A stretch of 64,000 nt of DNA from Kushneria avicenniae (lineage in GTDB: Bacteria > Pseudomonadota > Gammaproteobacteria > Pseudomonadales > Halomonadaceae), in the NCBI RefSeq assembly GCF_900112585.1, contig NZ_FOLY01000006.1, positions 62,001 to 126,000 of the forward strand, given 5' to 3'. A program made the translations under genes and the position numbers. Every line of letters starts with the position of its first letter. Position 1 is the stretch's first letter. Below are positions 7,421-18,253 of this stretch, in pieces. Under the pieces are notes generated by a model. The model was not told where the DNA came from. It saw only the letters and a program-made list of their open reading frames with translations, and searched no databases.

Positions 7421-10168
7421 CTATTTGTTGAGGCTGCCATGACAGTGCTTGTATTTTTTACCTGACCCGCACGGACAAGGATCGTTGCGCCCGACCTTGG
7501 GGTCATCGCGACGCACGGTCGGATTCTGCACCGCCTCAGCAGCTGCCACGGCCTCTTCACTGACCTCGGGAGCCGGTGCGTCTTCATGAGCAACATCGGT
7601 ACGCGTCAGCTCGCTGGCCTGTTGCTCACGCTGCAGGTTTTCACGCCGTTCGCGTTCCAGTGTTTCGGGATCGGCCTGCTGGCGCACCTGAACGTGGCTG
7701 AGAATCCTGACGACATCGGATTTGATGTTGTGCAGCAGCGTCTGGAAAAGCTCGAAGGATTCGCGCTTGTACTCCTGCTTGGGATTTTTCTGCGCATAGC
7801 CACGAAGGTGAATGCCGCGACGCAGATGGTCCATCGACTGGAGATGCTCCTTCCAGCGGGTATCAAGCACCTGCAGCATGACCTGCTTCTCGAAGCGACG
7901 CATGGTCTCTTCGCCAACGCTTTCTTCCTTGGCCGCCCAGGCCATGCGAAGCTGTTCGTGAAGCTTCTCGCGCAGCATCTCCTCATGGAAGTCTTCATCT
8001 TCGCGAGCCCAGGTCGTGACCGGCGCCTCGAGATTGAACTCCTGACGCAGATGCTCTTCGAGACCGGGTAGATCCCACTGCTCGGCCAGGCTCTGGGGCG
8101 GCACATAGCTCGAAATGGCGTAATCGAGCATCTCGACACGCAGGCCCTGCACGTTATCAGAGACGTTATCAGAGGCCAGAATCTCGTCGCGCTGGTCATA
8201 GACGACGCGACGCTGATCGTTGGCCACGTCATCATATTCCAGCAGCTGCTTGCGCATATCGAAGTTGCGACCTTCAACCTTGCGCTGGGCGCGCTCCACA
8301 GCGTTGCTGACCATCTTGTGTTCGATGGCCTCACCCTTCTCAAGACCCAGCACACCCATCATCTTCTGCACCCGTTCCGATCCGAACAGACGCATCAGGT
8401 TGTCCTCCAGCGACAGGAAGAAACGGGTGGAGCCCGGGTCCCCCTGACGGCCTGAGCGACCGCGCAGCTGGTTGTCGATACGGCGCGACTCGTGACGCTC
8501 GCTGCCGATCACATGCAGACCGCCCGCTTCGATAACCGCATCGTGGCGCTTTTTCCATTCGGTCTTGATGGCGTCGATGGCAGCATCACCCGGCTCGTCA
8601 AGGGCAGCCACTTCGGACTCCCAGTTGCCCCCCAGCATGATGTCAGTACCGCGACCGGCCATGTTGGTGGCAATGGTCACGGACCCCGGCCGACCGGCCT
8701 GAGCAATGACCTCGGCCTCACGGTCGTGCTGCTTGGCGTTGAGCACGTTATGGGGAAGCTGCTGCTTGCGCATCATCTCCGAAAGCACCTCGGAGCTTTC
8801 GATCGAGGCCGTACCGACCAGCACCGGCCGGCCCTCGGCCTGCTTCTCCTTGATGTCTTCAATGATGGCCTCGAATTTCTCGACGGTCGTCATGAAGATC
8901 AGATCGTTGAGGTCCTTGCGTGCCCGCGGCTTGTTGGTCGGAATGACCAGCACGTCCAGGTCATAGATCTGGCGGAACTCGAAGGCCTCGGTATCGGCCG
9001 TACCGGTCATGCCGGAAAGCTTTTCATAAAGGCGGAAATAATTCTGGAAGGTGGTCGAGGCCAGGGTCTGGCTCTCCTTCTGGATTTCCACATTTTCCTT
9101 GGCTTCCACCGCCTGATGAAGGCCTTCCGACCAGCGACGCCCGTGCATGGTGCGCCCGGTGTGCTCATCGACGATGATGACCTCGCCTTTGGCCACAACA
9201 TAATCGACGTCACGCTGGAAAAGATGCTTGGCCCTCAGCGCTGCCGACACGTGATGCAAGAGTCCCAGATTGTGCGCGGCATACAGCGAGTCTTCCTCGG
9301 GCAGCAGATTGGCCTGGCGCAGAATCATTTCAATCTCGTTGTGGCCGCGCTCGGTCAACTCGATCTGCTTTTGCTTTTCATCAATGATGAAATCGCCGGT
9401 TTCCGGGTCCTCGGGGTCCTCGCTAGGGACCAGCGGTGCGACCAGCTGATGAATGGTGCGATAGATATCGACATTTTCATCTACCGGACCAGAAATGATC
9501 AGGGGCGTACGCGCCTCATCGATCAGAATCGAGTCCACCTCATCGATAATGGCGTAGTTGAGCTTGCGCTGGACCTTCTCGGCTTGCGAAAAGGCCATGT
9601 TGTCGCGCAGATAGTCAAAACCATATTCGTTGTTGGTGCCGTAGGTAATGTCGCAGGCATAGGCACTGCGCTTGTCGCGCGGCTGCTGACCGGCGTAGAT
9701 AACGCCTACGGACAGGCCCAGAAACTCATATAGCGGGCGCATCCAGTCGGCGTCACGGCGTGCCAGATAGTCGTTGACCGTGACCACATGCACGCCCAGT
9801 CCGGGCAGCGCATTGAGATAGACAGCAAGCGTTGCGACCAGCGTCTTGCCCTCGCCGGTTTTCATCTCGGCGATGCGGCCTTCGTTAAGTGCCATGCCGC
9901 CAATCATCTGGACATCAAACTGGCGCATGCCCATCACGCGCCGAGTCGCTTCCCGCACGGTAGCAAAGGCTTCAGGCAGCAGCTTTTCAAGCGTTTCACC
10001 ATTGGCAATGCGCTCGCGAAACAGGGCCGTCTGCTGCTGCAGCGCCTGATCATCCAGCGCCGTCATGGATTCTTCCAGCGCATTGATACGCACCACTGCC
10101 TTGCGCATGCGTCTGATTTCACGGTCGTTCTTGCTGCCGACCATCTTGCGTAACAGCGTATTCAGCAT
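7421..10168 (-). CDS. secA: Preprotein translocase motor ATPase SecA
   Basis: ATP-driven motor that pushes unfolded preproteins through SecYEG. At 915 residues it has the Walker [14 protein letters not shown] near 100, the [19 protein letters not shown] Walker B stretch near 210, the second nucleotide-binding domain with [14 protein letters not shown], and the helical scaffold. The C-terminal zinc and SecB-binding tail [14 protein letters not shown] is intact, suggesting a SecB partner. The start has AGGA eight bases upstream. In E. coli secA is regulated through SecM, but no secM-like gene is seen upstream here. Confidence 0.98.
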   Translation of the reverse strand: MLNTLLRKMVGSKNDREIRRMRKAVVRINALEESMTALDDQALQQQTALFRERIANGETLEKLLPEAFATVREATRRVMGMRQFDVQMIGGMALNEGRIAEMKTGEGKTLVATLAVYLNALPGLGVHVVTVNDYLARRDADWMRPLYEFLGLSVGVIYAGQQPRDKRSAYACDITYGTNNEYGFDYLRDNMAFSQAEKVQRKLNYAIIDEVDSILIDEARTPLIISGPVDENVDIYRTIHQLVAPLVPSEDPEDPETGDFIIDEKQKQIELTERGHNEIEMILRQANLLPEEDSLYAAHNLGLLHHVSAALRAKHLFQRDVDYVVAKGEVIIVDEHTGRTMHGRRWSEGLHQAVEAKENVEIQKESQTLASTTFQNYFRLYEKLSGMTGTADTEAFEFRQIYDLDVLVIPTNKPRARKDLNDLIFMTTVEKFEAIIEDIKEKQAEGRPVLVGTASIESSEVLSEMMRKQQLPHNVLNAKQHDREAEVIAQAGRPGSVTIATNMAGRGTDIMLGGNWESEVAALDEPGDAAIDAIKTEWKKRHDAVIEAGGLHVIGSERHESRRIDNQLRGRSGRQGDPGSTRFFLSLEDNLMRLFGSERVQKMMGVLGLEKGEAIEHKMVSNAVERAQRKVEGRNFDMRKQLLEYDDVANDQRRVVYDQRDEILASDNVSDNVQGLRVEMLDYAISSYVPPQSLAEQWDLPGLEEHLRQEFNLEAPVTTWAREDEDFHEEMLREKLHEQLRMAWAAKEESVGEETMRRFEKQVMLQVLDTRWKEHLQSMDHLRRGIHLRGYAQKNPKQEYKRESFELFQTLLHNIKSDVVRILSHVQVRQQADPETLERERRENLQREQQASELTRTDVAHEDAPAPEVSEEAVAAAEAVQNPTVRRDDPKVGRNDPCPCGSGKKYKHCHGSLNK

Positions 10169-10195
10169 TTCTTTATCCTGTGTCGTCGTGTCATG

Positions 10196-10549
10196 TCATC
10201 GGCAAGGGTAATGACACGTCGAAGGCGGGCCGCGGCGTGACAGCACATCATGACCTGTCGACATGGCAAGCCAGGGTCGAGCAGGCAGCGCCATGCGCAT
10301 GACATCGGTCAACGCTGTCGGTAGAGACCAGAGGCGCCAGACCAGACGTCTCAGGCGATAACGCCGACGAGATTCTGCGCGGATGTGTTCCGGTGAATGA
10401 AAACAGATCCGGATCAGTCGTGCCGCAGCATCATCGAAACGAGGCTCTGCCATGCCGATCGGCAAGAGACAGCCGATCAGGATGCCGGCCAGCCACCATC
10501 GGGTTCTGAGGCTGCGTGGCAGACGGAATGTACGAGCAGGATGGGTCAT
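10196..10549 (-). CDS. Hypothetical small basic protein with possible signal peptide
   Basis: A 117-residue reading frame I do not recognise. After an arginine-rich N-terminus it has one hydrophobic stretch (WWLAGILIGCLLPIGMA, about 18-35) that looks like a signal peptide or membrane anchor, followed by an arginine-rich region. It lies upstream of secA on the same strand and back-to-back with dciA, at the place where pseudomonads carry an exported M23-family peptidase; no peptidase motifs are visible. The ribosome binding site is weak, and an in-frame upstream ATG at 10615 would overlap dciA. It may be a real lineage-specific gene, a remnant, or chance. Confidence 0.35.
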   Translation of the reverse strand: MTHPARTFRLPRSLRTRWWLAGILIGCLLPIGMAEPRFDDAAARLIRICFHSPEHIRAESRRRYRLRRLVWRLWSLPTALTDVMRMALPARPWLAMSTGHDVLSRRGPPSTCHYPCR

Positions 10550-10613
10550 GCTGTCAATCTGAGGATCAGCCGTGATAAATTGGCGCCATTGTTGATGATC
10601 GCGCGGCAGGGCC

Positions 10614-11078
10614 ATGAGTATAAAGGGTAAAGGAGTACGCGCCCAGCCCGTGGGGCAATTGTTACGTACCCGCGGTTCACTGGCGCCCCTGATTCAGACA
10701 GCGAACACTCTTTTTGAGGCGCAGGAGCATCTTGTCAGCGCCCTGCCCGAGGAGATCAGGGATCATGTGCGCGTCGGCGGTTATCATGAGGGTCATCTGA
10801 CACTGATCACCGATCGCGCCGTCTGGCTGACATGGCTGCGCTTTGAACGCCAGCGCCTGCTGACCCTGCTGCGACAGCTCCCCGCCTTTCACGCCATTGA
10901 AGGCCTGACCTTCAAGGTCCGCCCCATTCGCCCCGACTATACGCCACAGGCGAGAACCCGGGAGCTCCCCGAGGCAGCGGCCGACCAGCTTCGCGAATGC
11001 GCCCGCGATACCACCAGCCCTCGTCTTAAAAAATCGCTTGAACGTCTGGCGTCGCACGCCGGTCAAAACAGCAGGTAA
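10614..11078 (+). CDS. dciA: DciA-type replicative helicase loader (DUF721)
   Basis: A 154-residue DUF721 protein. In bacteria lacking DnaC, DciA delivers or activates the replicative helicase DnaB. The KH-like core spans about residues 15-105 (LAPLIQTANTLFEAQEHL, GHLTLITDRAVWLTWLRFE, GLTFKVRPIRP), followed by a basic, poorly ordered tail. It sits between secA and lpxC as in pseudomonads, transcribed divergently from secA and convergently with lpxC across a terminator. The function comes from the family; no helicase genes are in the window. Confidence 0.9.
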   Translation: MSIKGKGVRAQPVGQLLRTRGSLAPLIQTANTLFEAQEHLVSALPEEIRDHVRVGGYHEGHLTLITDRAVWLTWLRFERQRLLTLLRQLPAFHAIEGLTFKVRPIRPDYTPQARTRELPEAAADQLRECARDTTSPRLKKSLERLASHAGQNSR

Positions 11079-11125
11079 CCGTTGTTGCCCCGGCTAAAAA
11101 CCCGCCAATAAAAAAACGCTCATAA

Positions 11126-11156
11126 AAAAGGCACCGATCATAAATCGGTGCCTTTT
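11126..11156. terminator. Bidirectional terminator between dciA and lpxC
   Basis: A perfect 13-base-pair stem (AAAAGGCACCGAT / ATCGGTGCCTTTT) with a five-base loop CATAA. It ends in T runs on either strand, serving both dciA and the end of the dcw-lpxC operon. Confidence 0.92.
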
Positions 11157-11188
11157 GCTGTTGAAGTCCTGCTGGCGTCACCAGAAGC

Positions 11189-12100
11189 TTACATGGCCAT
11201 GGCTGGCTCGGAATAGGAAATCGGCGAGGTTTCACGATCCTCGAAGGTCACGATTTCAAACGCTTCCTGATGCTGAAGCAGCGCACGCACCAGCTGATTA
11301 TTGAGCCCGTGCCCGGACTTGTAGCCACGGAACTCCCCAATCAGGCTATAGCCGAGCTGGTAGAGATCGCCGATGGCATCAAGCACCTTATGACGCACGA
11401 ACTCGTCTTCGTAGCGAAGACCGTCCTCGTTCAGAATGCGGTACTCATCGACCACAATGGCGTTGTCCAGACTGCCGCCGAGTGCCAGATTCTGCGAACG
11501 CAGGAATTCGATATCACGCATAAAACCAAAGGTGCGCGCGCGGCTGACTTCCTTCACAAACGATGTGGTCGAGAAATCAACGCTGGTGGTCTGCTTCTGG
11601 CTGGCAAAGACCGGGTGATCAAAGTCGATGGCAAAACTGACCTTGAAGCCGTCATACGGCAGGAAGGTCGCGTATTTGTCGCCATCCTTGACCGTCAGTT
11701 CCTGCTTGATGCGGATAAACTTCTTCGCCGCTTCCTGCTCGGCAATACCGGCCGACTGAATCAGGAACACAAACGGGCCGGCACTGCCATCCATGATGGG
11801 TACTTCGGGCTCGCTGAGATCAACGAAGGCGTTATCGATGCCCAGGCCTGCGAACGCAGACATCAAGTGCTCGACGGTGGAAACACGTACATCGCCTATC
11901 GCAACGGCAGTGCACATGGTCGTGAAATGGACATTTTCCGGATGCGCCGGAATACGCACAACAGGGTCAAGATCGGTACGCACGAACACGATACCGGTAT
12001 TGGCCGGTGCCGGACGCAGTGTCAGGTAAACCTTTTTACCAGAATGCAGACCAACACCTGTCGCGCGAATGGTGTTCTGTAGTGTTCTTTGACGGATCAT
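11189..12100 (-). CDS. lpxC: UDP-3-O-acyl-N-acetylglucosamine deacetylase LpxC
   Basis: Zinc amidase for the first committed step of lipid A synthesis. The 303-residue product starts [21 protein letters not shown], the usual N-terminus; the frame stays open to 12160 but the extra residues are not family-like. The zinc ligands are in STVEHLMSA (His near 79) and [14 protein letters not shown] (His near 237 and Asp four residues later), and the [11 protein letters not shown] stretch is present. It ends the dcw cluster after ftsZ, separated by a hairpin and about 150 bases that may hold its own promoter. In enterobacteria LpxC is degraded by FtsH through its C-terminus; here the end is EPAMAM. 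Confidence 0.97.
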   Translation of the reverse strand: MIRQRTLQNTIRATGVGLHSGKKVYLTLRPAPANTGIVFVRTDLDPVVRIPAHPENVHFTTMCTAVAIGDVRVSTVEHLMSAFAGLGIDNAFVDLSEPEVPIMDGSAGPFVFLIQSAGIAEQEAAKKFIRIKQELTVKDGDKYATFLPYDGFKVSFAIDFDHPVFASQKQTTSVDFSTTSFVKEVSRARTFGFMRDIEFLRSQNLALGGSLDNAIVVDEYRILNEDGLRYEDEFVRHKVLDAIGDLYQLGYSLIGEFRGYKSGHGLNNQLVRALLQHQEAFEIVTFEDRETSPISYSEPAMAM

Positions 12101-12216
12101 AGTCTGGGCTACCAGGCAGAAAACATTCAAACAGTTGTTTGTATGGTAACAGCTCCCCATGGATTCGACAACGAACAGTGTTCGATTAGTCGATGTTCAT
12201 GTCACTGCGGTTACCA

Positions 12217-12244
12217 CAAAATTCGGCGGCCCCTCGAGGCCGCC
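12217..12244 (-). terminator. Rho-independent terminator after ftsZ
   Basis: On the minus strand GGCGGCC pairs with GGCCGCC around a six-base loop and is followed by GAATTTT. It lies 8 bases past the ftsZ stop and would reduce read-through into lpxC. Confidence 0.7.
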
Positions 12245-12252
12245 GGATCAAA

Positions 12253-13443
12253 TCAGTCTGCCTGACGGCGCAAAAAGGCCGGGATGTCGAGGTAATCGTC
12301 CATTTCCTGCGATTTCTGACGACGTTCACGAGAGGCTTTCTGCTGCTCCTTTTCCTTCTCCTTGTCACGCTCGCGAGAAGCTGCCTGCTGGCGCGACACT
12401 GCCGGCTGTCGCGCCATGCGACGATAGTCGGCCTGATCGCTGCTGCGTGATGTCTGGGTCTGACGCGGCGCGGCCTTCTCGACACGACCATCAAGGCCTG
12501 CTGCCACAACGGTCACGCGCAGATCGTCGGTCATCTCCATATCGATGGCCGTACCCACCACGATGGTGGCATCCTGAGAGGCAAATTCCTGCACCGTCGC
12601 GCCCACATCATTGAACTCACCGATGGAGAGATCCGGACCGGCCGTGATGTTGACCAGAATGCCGCGCGCGCCGTTGAGATCGATATCTTCCAGCAGCGGG
12701 CTGCGAATGGCCTTTTCGGCGGCTTCGCGGGCGCGATTTTCGCCCATCGCCGTACCGGTACCCATCATGGCCATGCCCATCTCGGACATCACGGTTCGAA
12801 CGTCGGCAAAGTCGACGTTGATGATACCGGGGCTTGTGATCAGCTCCGCGATGCCCTGAACGGCACCCAGAAGCACATCATTGGCAGCGCTGAAGGCTGT
12901 CAGCAGACTGGCGTTCTTGCCCAGCACCGTCAGCAGCTTTTCGTTGGGAATGGTGATCAGGGAGTCGACATGTTCTGAAAGCTCCTTCATGCCCTCCTCG
13001 GCAGCACGCTGACGCTTTGGCCCTTCAAAAGGGAAGGGGCGCGTGACAACCGCTACGGTCAGAATACCCAGTTCCTTGGCCACCTGCGCCACGACTGGCG
13101 CACCGCCGGTACCAGTACCACCGCCCATGCCGGCGGTAATAAAGACCATGTCGGCACCCTGCAGGAGCTCGGCAATACGCTCGCGATCTTCCATGGCGGC
13201 CTGACGGCCGACTTCCGGGTTTGCACCGGCACCAAGTCCCTTGGTAATTTCACTGCCCAGTTGCAGAACGGTCTTGGCAGCAACTCTCTTCAGCGCCTGC
13301 GCATCGGTGTTCGCGCAGATGAATTCAACGCCTTCGATATTGCTCTCGACCATATGGTTGACAGCGTTGCCGCCACCACCACCTACGCCGATTACCTTGA
13401 TTACCGCGCTGCTGGATGGCGCATTGTCTACAAGCTCAAACAT
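12253..13443 (-). CDS. ftsZ: Cell division GTPase FtsZ
   Basis: Tubulin-like GTPase that polymerises into the Z ring. The 396 residues include the N-terminal [11 protein letters not shown] loop near 20, the tubulin signature [11 protein letters not shown] near 106, the T7 loop [11 protein letters not shown] near 205, and a flexible linker rich in Arg, Gln, Lys and Glu from about 320. The C-terminal peptide [14 protein letters not shown] binds FtsA, ZipA and MinC. The start has AGGAGA well placed upstream. It follows ftsA by 33 bases and is the last division gene before a terminator and lpxC. Confidence 0.99.
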   Translation of the reverse strand: MFELVDNAPSSSAVIKVIGVGGGGGNAVNHMVESNIEGVEFICANTDAQALKRVAAKTVLQLGSEITKGLGAGANPEVGRQAAMEDRERIAELLQGADMVFITAGMGGGTGTGGAPVVAQVAKELGILTVAVVTRPFPFEGPKRQRAAEEGMKELSEHVDSLITIPNEKLLTVLGKNASLLTAFSAANDVLLGAVQGIAELITSPGIINVDFADVRTVMSEMGMAMMGTGTAMGENRAREAAEKAIRSPLLEDIDLNGARGILVNITAGPDLSIGEFNDVGATVQEFASQDATIVVGTAIDMEMTDDLRVTVVAAGLDGRVEKAAPRQTQTSRSSDQADYRRMARQPAVSRQQAASRERDKEKEKEQQKASRERRQKSQEMDDYLDIPAFLRRQAD

Positions 13444-13476
13444 AACCCCGTCTCCTGGACCGCCAAGGCAGTCCTG

Positions 13477-14763
13477 TCAGAAATTTCCTTTTAACCAGCC
13501 CTTGATCCGCGTAATGGTTGAGGAGAGCCGCTCGTTGTCCTGGCGCTCGGACTGGTAACGTCTTGGCTGCTCATCCCGGCGGGGTTGGGCCGTAGAACGC
13601 GAGTAGCGAGAATATTTCATGCCGTAGAGTAACAAACCAACGCCGGTCGAATAAATTGGATTGCGCACGACATCAGCCAGCCCACGCACGTTCTGCGGAC
13701 AGGCAATGCGCACCGGCATGTGAAATATCTCTTCTGCCAGCTCCCCTACCCCTTCCATTCTTGACGTACCGCCTGTCAACACGATACCGGCAGCCACCAG
13801 ATCTTCATACCCACTACGGCGAAGTTCATCGCGCACCAGGGTAAAAAGTTCTTCATAGCGAGGCTCGACGACCTCGGCCAGATGCTGTCTGGAAAGATCA
13901 CGCGCCGGACGATCACCAACGCTTGGCACCTTGATCATCTCGTCGCTGGACGCCAGCTGCGTCAGCGCACAGGCGTACTTGACCTTGATGTCTTCGGCGT
14001 ACTGGGTCGGCGTACGCAGCGCCATGGCGATATCGTTGGTCACCTGGTCACCGGCAATGGGGATGACAGCCGTATGCCGAATGGCGCCCTCGGTAAATAC
14101 GGCAATATCGGTTGTGCCGCCACCGATATCCACCATGCAGACCCCCAGCTCGCGCTCATCCTCGGTCAGAACGGCATGGCTTGATGCCAGCTGCTCGAGG
14201 ATGATGTCGTCGACTTCAAGACCGCATCGACGCACGCATTTTTCGATGTTCTGGACAGCATTGAGCGCTGCCGTAACCAAGTGGACTCGCGCCTCAAGGC
14301 GCACGCCCGACATGCCCAGCGGTTCACGAATGCCTTCCTGAGTATCGATGGCATACTCCTGCGGCAGTACATGCAGAATGCGCTGACCTTCGGAAATGGC
14401 ACGTGCCCGAGCGGAATCGATGACCCGATCGATATCGGATGGCGCCACTTCACGTTCCTTGATGGCCACAACGCCATCGGAATTCATGGAGCTGATATGA
14501 CTACCCGCGATACCGACATAAACGGAGTGGATGTCACATCCCGCCATGAGTTCGGCTTCTTCCACGGCACGCTGAATCGACTGCACCGTGGATTCAATAT
14601 TGATGACCACCCCCTTTTTCATACCGTGCGAGGGGTGGGAACCGATGCCGGCAATTTCGATACCGCCGTCATCAGTGGGTTGTCCAACAATGGCCACAAC
14701 CTTGGATGTTCCGATATCCAGCCCGACTACCATATTATTGGAAGCGTTGGTGTCTCCTGCCAT
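13477..14763 (-). CDS. ftsA: Cell division actin-like protein FtsA
   Basis: Actin/Hsp70-fold ATPase that tethers FtsZ to the membrane. The 428 residues start near VVGLDIGTSKVVAIVG (phosphate 1), contain the SHVA 1C-domain region, VDIGGGTTDIAVF (phosphate 2, near 210) and IVLTGGTSRMEGV (adenosine motif). It ends in a basic amphipathic membrane-targeting helix (ITRIKGWLKGNF). The ATG at 14763 has AGGGAG rather far upstream (12 bases); an in-frame ATG ten codons later is an alternative. The 197-base AT-rich gap from ftsQ suggests an ftsAZ promoter of its own. Confidence 0.98.
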   Translation of the reverse strand: MAGDTNASNNMVVGLDIGTSKVVAIVGQPTDDGGIEIAGIGSHPSHGMKKGVVINIESTVQSIQRAVEEAELMAGCDIHSVYVGIAGSHISSMNSDGVVAIKEREVAPSDIDRVIDSARARAISEGQRILHVLPQEYAIDTQEGIREPLGMSGVRLEARVHLVTAALNAVQNIEKCVRRCGLEVDDIILEQLASSHAVLTEDERELGVCMVDIGGGTTDIAVFTEGAIRHTAVIPIAGDQVTNDIAMALRTPTQYAEDIKVKYACALTQLASSDEMIKVPSVGDRPARDLSRQHLAEVVEPRYEELFTLVRDELRRSGYEDLVAAGIVLTGGTSRMEGVGELAEEIFHMPVRIACPQNVRGLADVVRNPIYSTGVGLLLYGMKYSRYSRSTAQPRRDEQPRRYQSERQDNERLSSTITRIKGWLKGNF

Positions 14764-14960
14764 AGGTCGGGCCTACTCCCTGATCAACCTGTTAATACGC
14801 ACAATTATCTCGATCGCATCCAATTAAAAAAGTAACTGGCGTAATTACGCGTTAATAATACTGAAAATCCTTCCCGAGAATACGGTGATTTCAATGTGAA
14901 AGAAATACCCATTCCCGGTGATTCCCCGTGTTTTTACGCAACTTAACGAGAACGTTTCAT
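14764..14960 (-). promoter_or_regulatory. AT-rich ftsQ-ftsA intergenic region, probable ftsAZ promoter region
   Basis: This 197-base stretch is clearly richer in A and T than its flanks and has no good reading frame. On the minus strand it contains several -10-like hexamers (TATTAT about 14846-14851 and GATAAT at 14804-14809) but no convincing -35 partner for either. Placement upstream of ftsA suggests promoters for ftsAZ; the exact sites are not decided by sequence alone. Confidence 0.5.
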
Positions 14961-15686
14961 TTATTGCTCTGATTTATCATCTTCAGTGTCATTTTCGCCA
15001 TGCCAAGCCACTGACACGCCGTTTGGATAACGCAGATCAATATATCGAATATCATTGCGATATTCGGAAAGCCCACGCTGCCATGCCGTCATGAAACGCT
15101 CAAGCCGCATGTCCAGATCGGTTCTTCCCAGCATGATCCAGAAGGCATTATCGAGCTGAACACGCCAGGCACCTCGTGGTTCAAGACGCAACTGGGTAAT
15201 GGTCATTCCAAGCGTTGAAAACTGCTTTTTCAGGGCATCGTAATAGGCCAGCACTTCAGAACCACTCCCCTGCGGCCCCGCAAGCCAGGGTTTATCCCCT
15301 ACATTGCTGATGGGCCCGGCCGCAAAGGCCTCACCCTGTGCGTTCAGTAGGAAACCATCGTTCCACCAGGCCACGGGGCGCTGCTCGTAAAGCTCAAAGG
15401 TCAGCGCATCCGGCCACCGTCTTGAAAGGCGAACGTCCTTGAGCCAAGGCACTTCGAGCGCTTCGCTGCGAAGCTGGCCGATATCCACCGATAGCCAGCT
15501 CTGACCGGCAATCAACGGCGCCAGCTGATCCTGCAGGTAGCCGGCATTGACGTATTCCAGATCTCCCCGGATGGAGACGCGCTCGATAGGCTTGTCCAGC
15601 CAGACCCACAGCGTACGCCCGCCGGCCACCAGCAGCGCCACAATCAGTATCAGCCCCAGCAGGCGATTGGAAGTAGCCGTTGTCAT
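14961..15686 (-). CDS. ftsQ: Cell division protein FtsQ
   Basis: Bitopic inner-membrane divisome protein that recruits FtsB-FtsL. The 241 residues have a short cytoplasmic N-terminus, one membrane segment (about 8-25, LLGLILIVALLVAGG), a POTRA domain starting at IERVSIRGDLEYV near 35, and an FtsQ beta domain with WPDALTFELYEQRPVAWWN. The tail is strongly acidic. Start chosen at MTTATSNRLLG, with AGGA seven bases upstream; the open frame reaches 15803 but would enter murC. It follows murC directly, with no ddl gene between them. Confidence 0.95.
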   Translation of the reverse strand: MTTATSNRLLGLILIVALLVAGGRTLWVWLDKPIERVSIRGDLEYVNAGYLQDQLAPLIAGQSWLSVDIGQLRSEALEVPWLKDVRLSRRWPDALTFELYEQRPVAWWNDGFLLNAQGEAFAAGPISNVGDKPWLAGPQGSGSEVLAYYDALKKQFSTLGMTITQLRLEPRGAWRVQLDNAFWIMLGRTDLDMRLERFMTAWQRGLSEYRNDIRYIDLRYPNGVSVAWHGENDTEDDKSEQ

Positions 15687-15729
15687 TGCACGTCCTGCAC
15701 CGCAGAGCAGATCTCGAAAAGCCGGGGCA

Positions 15730-17151
15730 TTACAGGGTGCCCCCCTTGAATCTGAGCTCACAGCGGGCCAGCGCGTTGCTGATACCGCCGATATCTCCGG
15801 CACCCTGAGTAATCAGGATGTCGTTGTCATCCAGTACGTTATCCAGAATGTCGCCAAGCACTTCACGACTTTCGACAAAAAGCGGTGACGTCTGACCGCG
15901 CTGCCGGATGGAGCCTGCCAGCGCGCGTGAATCAGCACCGGTGATGGGCGACTCGCCGGCGCTGTAGACGTCCAGCAGCAGCAGCTGATCCACACCCGAC
16001 AGCACGCGCACAAAATCCTCGTAAAGGTCGTGGGTTCTGGAATAGCGATGCGGCTGATAAATCATGACCAGTCGACGGTCCGGCCAGCCCTCGCGCACGG
16101 CGCGAATCACCATTTCCACCTCACGGGGGTGGTGGCCGTAGTCATCCACCAGCATTACCGGCAGTGCATCACCGGTACTGCCAGGCAAACGATAATGACC
16201 CTGCACCTGGAAACGACGCCCAACGCCGGCAAAGCCCGCCAGAGCCTGAACAATCGAGGCGTCGCCGACGCCGGCATCGGTGGCCACCGCAATCGCGGCC
16301 ATGGCGTTGAGCGCGTTGTGACGCCCCGGCATGCCCAGCCGAATAACGATCGGCGCATGTGGCGCGGGCCGGCAGGCGGTAAACGAAATGGTATCGCCCT
16401 GCTGCGAAAACTCGGTAATCCGGTAATCAGCCGCCTCGTCAAAGCCGTAGGTGACAAACTGACGTTGAACCCTGGGCAGTAGCTCGCATACAACGGGATC
16501 GTCCAGACAGACGATGGCCATTCCATAAAAGGGCAGGTTATGCATGAACTCGATGAAGGTGTCCTGCAGACGACCGAAATCTCCTTCATAGGTCGCCATA
16601 TGGTCGGCATCGATATTGGTCACGATGGCCGTCATCGGCTGCAGATGCAGAAATGAAGCATCGGATTCGTCCGCCTCGGCGACCAGATATTCACCCTCTC
16701 CCAGTTGCGCATTGCTGCCGGCACTGGTGAGTCGACCACCGATCACGAAGGTCGGATCCAGCCCGCCCTCGGCCAGAAGCGTGGCCGTCAGACTGGTGGT
16801 CGTGGTCTTGCCATGAGTCCCTGCCACGGCAATGCCATGACGAAAGCGCATCAGCTCGGCCAGCATCTCTGCACGACGTACGACAGGCACCCGATGCTCG
16901 CGCGCGTGTACGACTTCCGGATTGTTCGGATCCACGGCACTTGACACCACTACTACATCGGCATCGCGCACGTTGTCACCGTGATGGCCGATGGCCACGC
17001 GAATACCGCACTGGCGCAGATGCGCCACGACCGAGGATTCGCGAAGATCACTACCGCTGACGCAGAATCCCTGATTGGCCAGCACTTCGGCAATGCCGCA
17101 CATGCCGGAACCGCCGATGCCTACAAAGTGAATACAGCGTATGCGACGCAT
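15730..17151 (-). CDS. murC: UDP-N-acetylmuramate-L-alanine ligase MurC
   Basis: Adds L-alanine to UDP-MurNAc, using ATP. From [11 protein letters not shown] it has 473 residues: the [16 protein letters not shown] Rossmann motif at 9-25, the ATP loop GTHGKTTTT at 111-119, [16 protein letters not shown] near 165, and [10 protein letters not shown] near 330. A TTG at 17181, in frame and overlapping the end of murG with GGAG about seven bases before it, would add ten residues ([10 protein letters not shown]). Other MurC proteins have short N-terminal extensions of this kind, so that start is credible. ftsQ follows after 43 bases. Confidence 0.97.
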   Translation of the reverse strand: MRRIRCIHFVGIGGSGMCGIAEVLANQGFCVSGSDLRESSVVAHLRQCGIRVAIGHHGDNVRDADVVVVSSAVDPNNPEVVHAREHRVPVVRRAEMLAELMRFRHGIAVAGTHGKTTTTSLTATLLAEGGLDPTFVIGGRLTSAGSNAQLGEGEYLVAEADESDASFLHLQPMTAIVTNIDADHMATYEGDFGRLQDTFIEFMHNLPFYGMAIVCLDDPVVCELLPRVQRQFVTYGFDEAADYRITEFSQQGDTISFTACRPAPHAPIVIRLGMPGRHNALNAMAAIAVATDAGVGDASIVQALAGFAGVGRRFQVQGHYRLPGSTGDALPVMLVDDYGHHPREVEMVIRAVREGWPDRRLVMIYQPHRYSRTHDLYEDFVRVLSGVDQLLLLDVYSAGESPITGADSRALAGSIRQRGQTSPLFVESREVLGDILDNVLDDNDILITQGAGDIGGISNALARCELRFKGGTL

Positions 17152-17173
17152 ACCGCTGCGTGCCTGCACCTGA

Positions 17174-18253
17174 TTACTCAAAACCTGTCTCCATACAGCC
17201 CTGAACCATGATGTCGGTCGCCTCCAGCTGCGCCACGCTTCTGGCACGCTGCCCCATTTCCAGCAGTTGATGCGCGTCCAGCAATTCACCGAGCCTGTCG
17301 CTCAATACCTGCACACTCATCTGTGACTGCGAAATCAGCTGCGCCGCACCGGCCTGGACCAGATAGTTTGCATTGATGGTCTGATGGTCATCCACCGCGT
17401 GTGGAAAAGGCACCAGAAGCGATGCTCTGCCCGCTGCTGCCAGTTCAGTCACGGTCAGCGCACCGCTGCGACAGACCACCAGATCAGCCCATTCGTAGGC
17501 CTGTGCCATATCGCCAATAAAATCGGAGACGTTCGCCTCGACGCCGGCCTCCTGATAGGCCTCAATGGTGGCGGCTTCCTTGTGTCGTCCGGCCTGATGG
17601 CGCACTTCAGGTCGAACGTCGGCAGCCATCAAACCAAGAGCTGCCGGAACACGCTCGTTGAGCACCTGTGCCCCCAGTGACCCACCAACCACCAGCAACC
17701 TGAGCGGACGCCCTGACAGCATTTCAAGGTCACGCGGCGTTTCGCCGATAGAGGCAATCTCCGCGCGTACCGGATTGCCGATCACGACCGGATTCCTTGC
17801 CGCATCAAAAGCGTTCGGGAAGGCGGCATAAACGCGACGGGCCAGATAGGCCAGCGCCTTGTTGGTCATTCCCGGCAACGCATTCTGTTCATGAATGATC
17901 AGCGGCTTTTTCATTGACCAGGCGGCAAGCCCGCCGGGACCGCTGGCAAAGCCGCCCAGACCGACCACCAGCGAGACCTCCAGCGATCTGATGATCCGCC
18001 GCGCCTGCGCCACTGCCATCCAGAGCCGCCACGGCGCTTTCAGCCAGCCGAGCGCACCGTTGCCCCGCAGCCCGACAATCGAGACGTGATGCAGGGGAAT
18101 GCCCGCCTCGGGGACCAATGTATTTTCAATACCGCGTGGTGTGCCCAGCCAGTGCACCTCGATGCCTCTTGCCTGCAGCGCGCGTGCCAGCGACAGCGCC
18201 GGGACAACGTGCCCGCCTGTGCCGCCAGCCATGATCAGTACCCTTTTGCTCAT
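17174..18253 (-). CDS. murG: Lipid II synthase glycosyltransferase MurG
   Basis: Peripheral inner-membrane enzyme that transfers GlcNAc from UDP-GlcNAc to lipid I, giving lipid II. The N-terminal loop [16 protein letters not shown] (about 8-23), a second glycine-rich loop [13 protein letters not shown] near 190, and the sugar nucleotide site [15 protein letters not shown] near 262 are all present. Length 359. Its ATG overlaps the ftsW stop (ATGA). Confidence 0.98.
   Translation of the reverse strand: MSKRVLIMAGGTGGHVVPALSLARALQARGIEVHWLGTPRGIENTLVPEAGIPLHHVSIVGLRGNGALGWLKAPWRLWMAVAQARRIIRSLEVSLVVGLGGFASGPGGLAAWSMKKPLIIHEQNALPGMTNKALAYLARRVYAAFPNAFDAARNPVVIGNPVRAEIASIGETPRDLEMLSGRPLRLLVVGGSLGAQVLNERVPAALGLMAADVRPEVRHQAGRHKEAATIEAYQEAGVEANVSDFIGDMAQAYEWADLVVCRSGALTVTELAAAGRASLLVPFPHAVDDHQTINANYLVQAGAAQLISQSQMSVQVLSDRLGELLDAHQLLEMGQRARSVAQLEATDIMVQGCMETGFE

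Noticed and set aside
8492-9733. A 413-codon open frame on the plus strand opposite secA.
   Set aside because: It is a codon-bias shadow of secA: no ribosome binding site, no recognisable domain, and composition typical of the antisense frame of a GC-rich gene.
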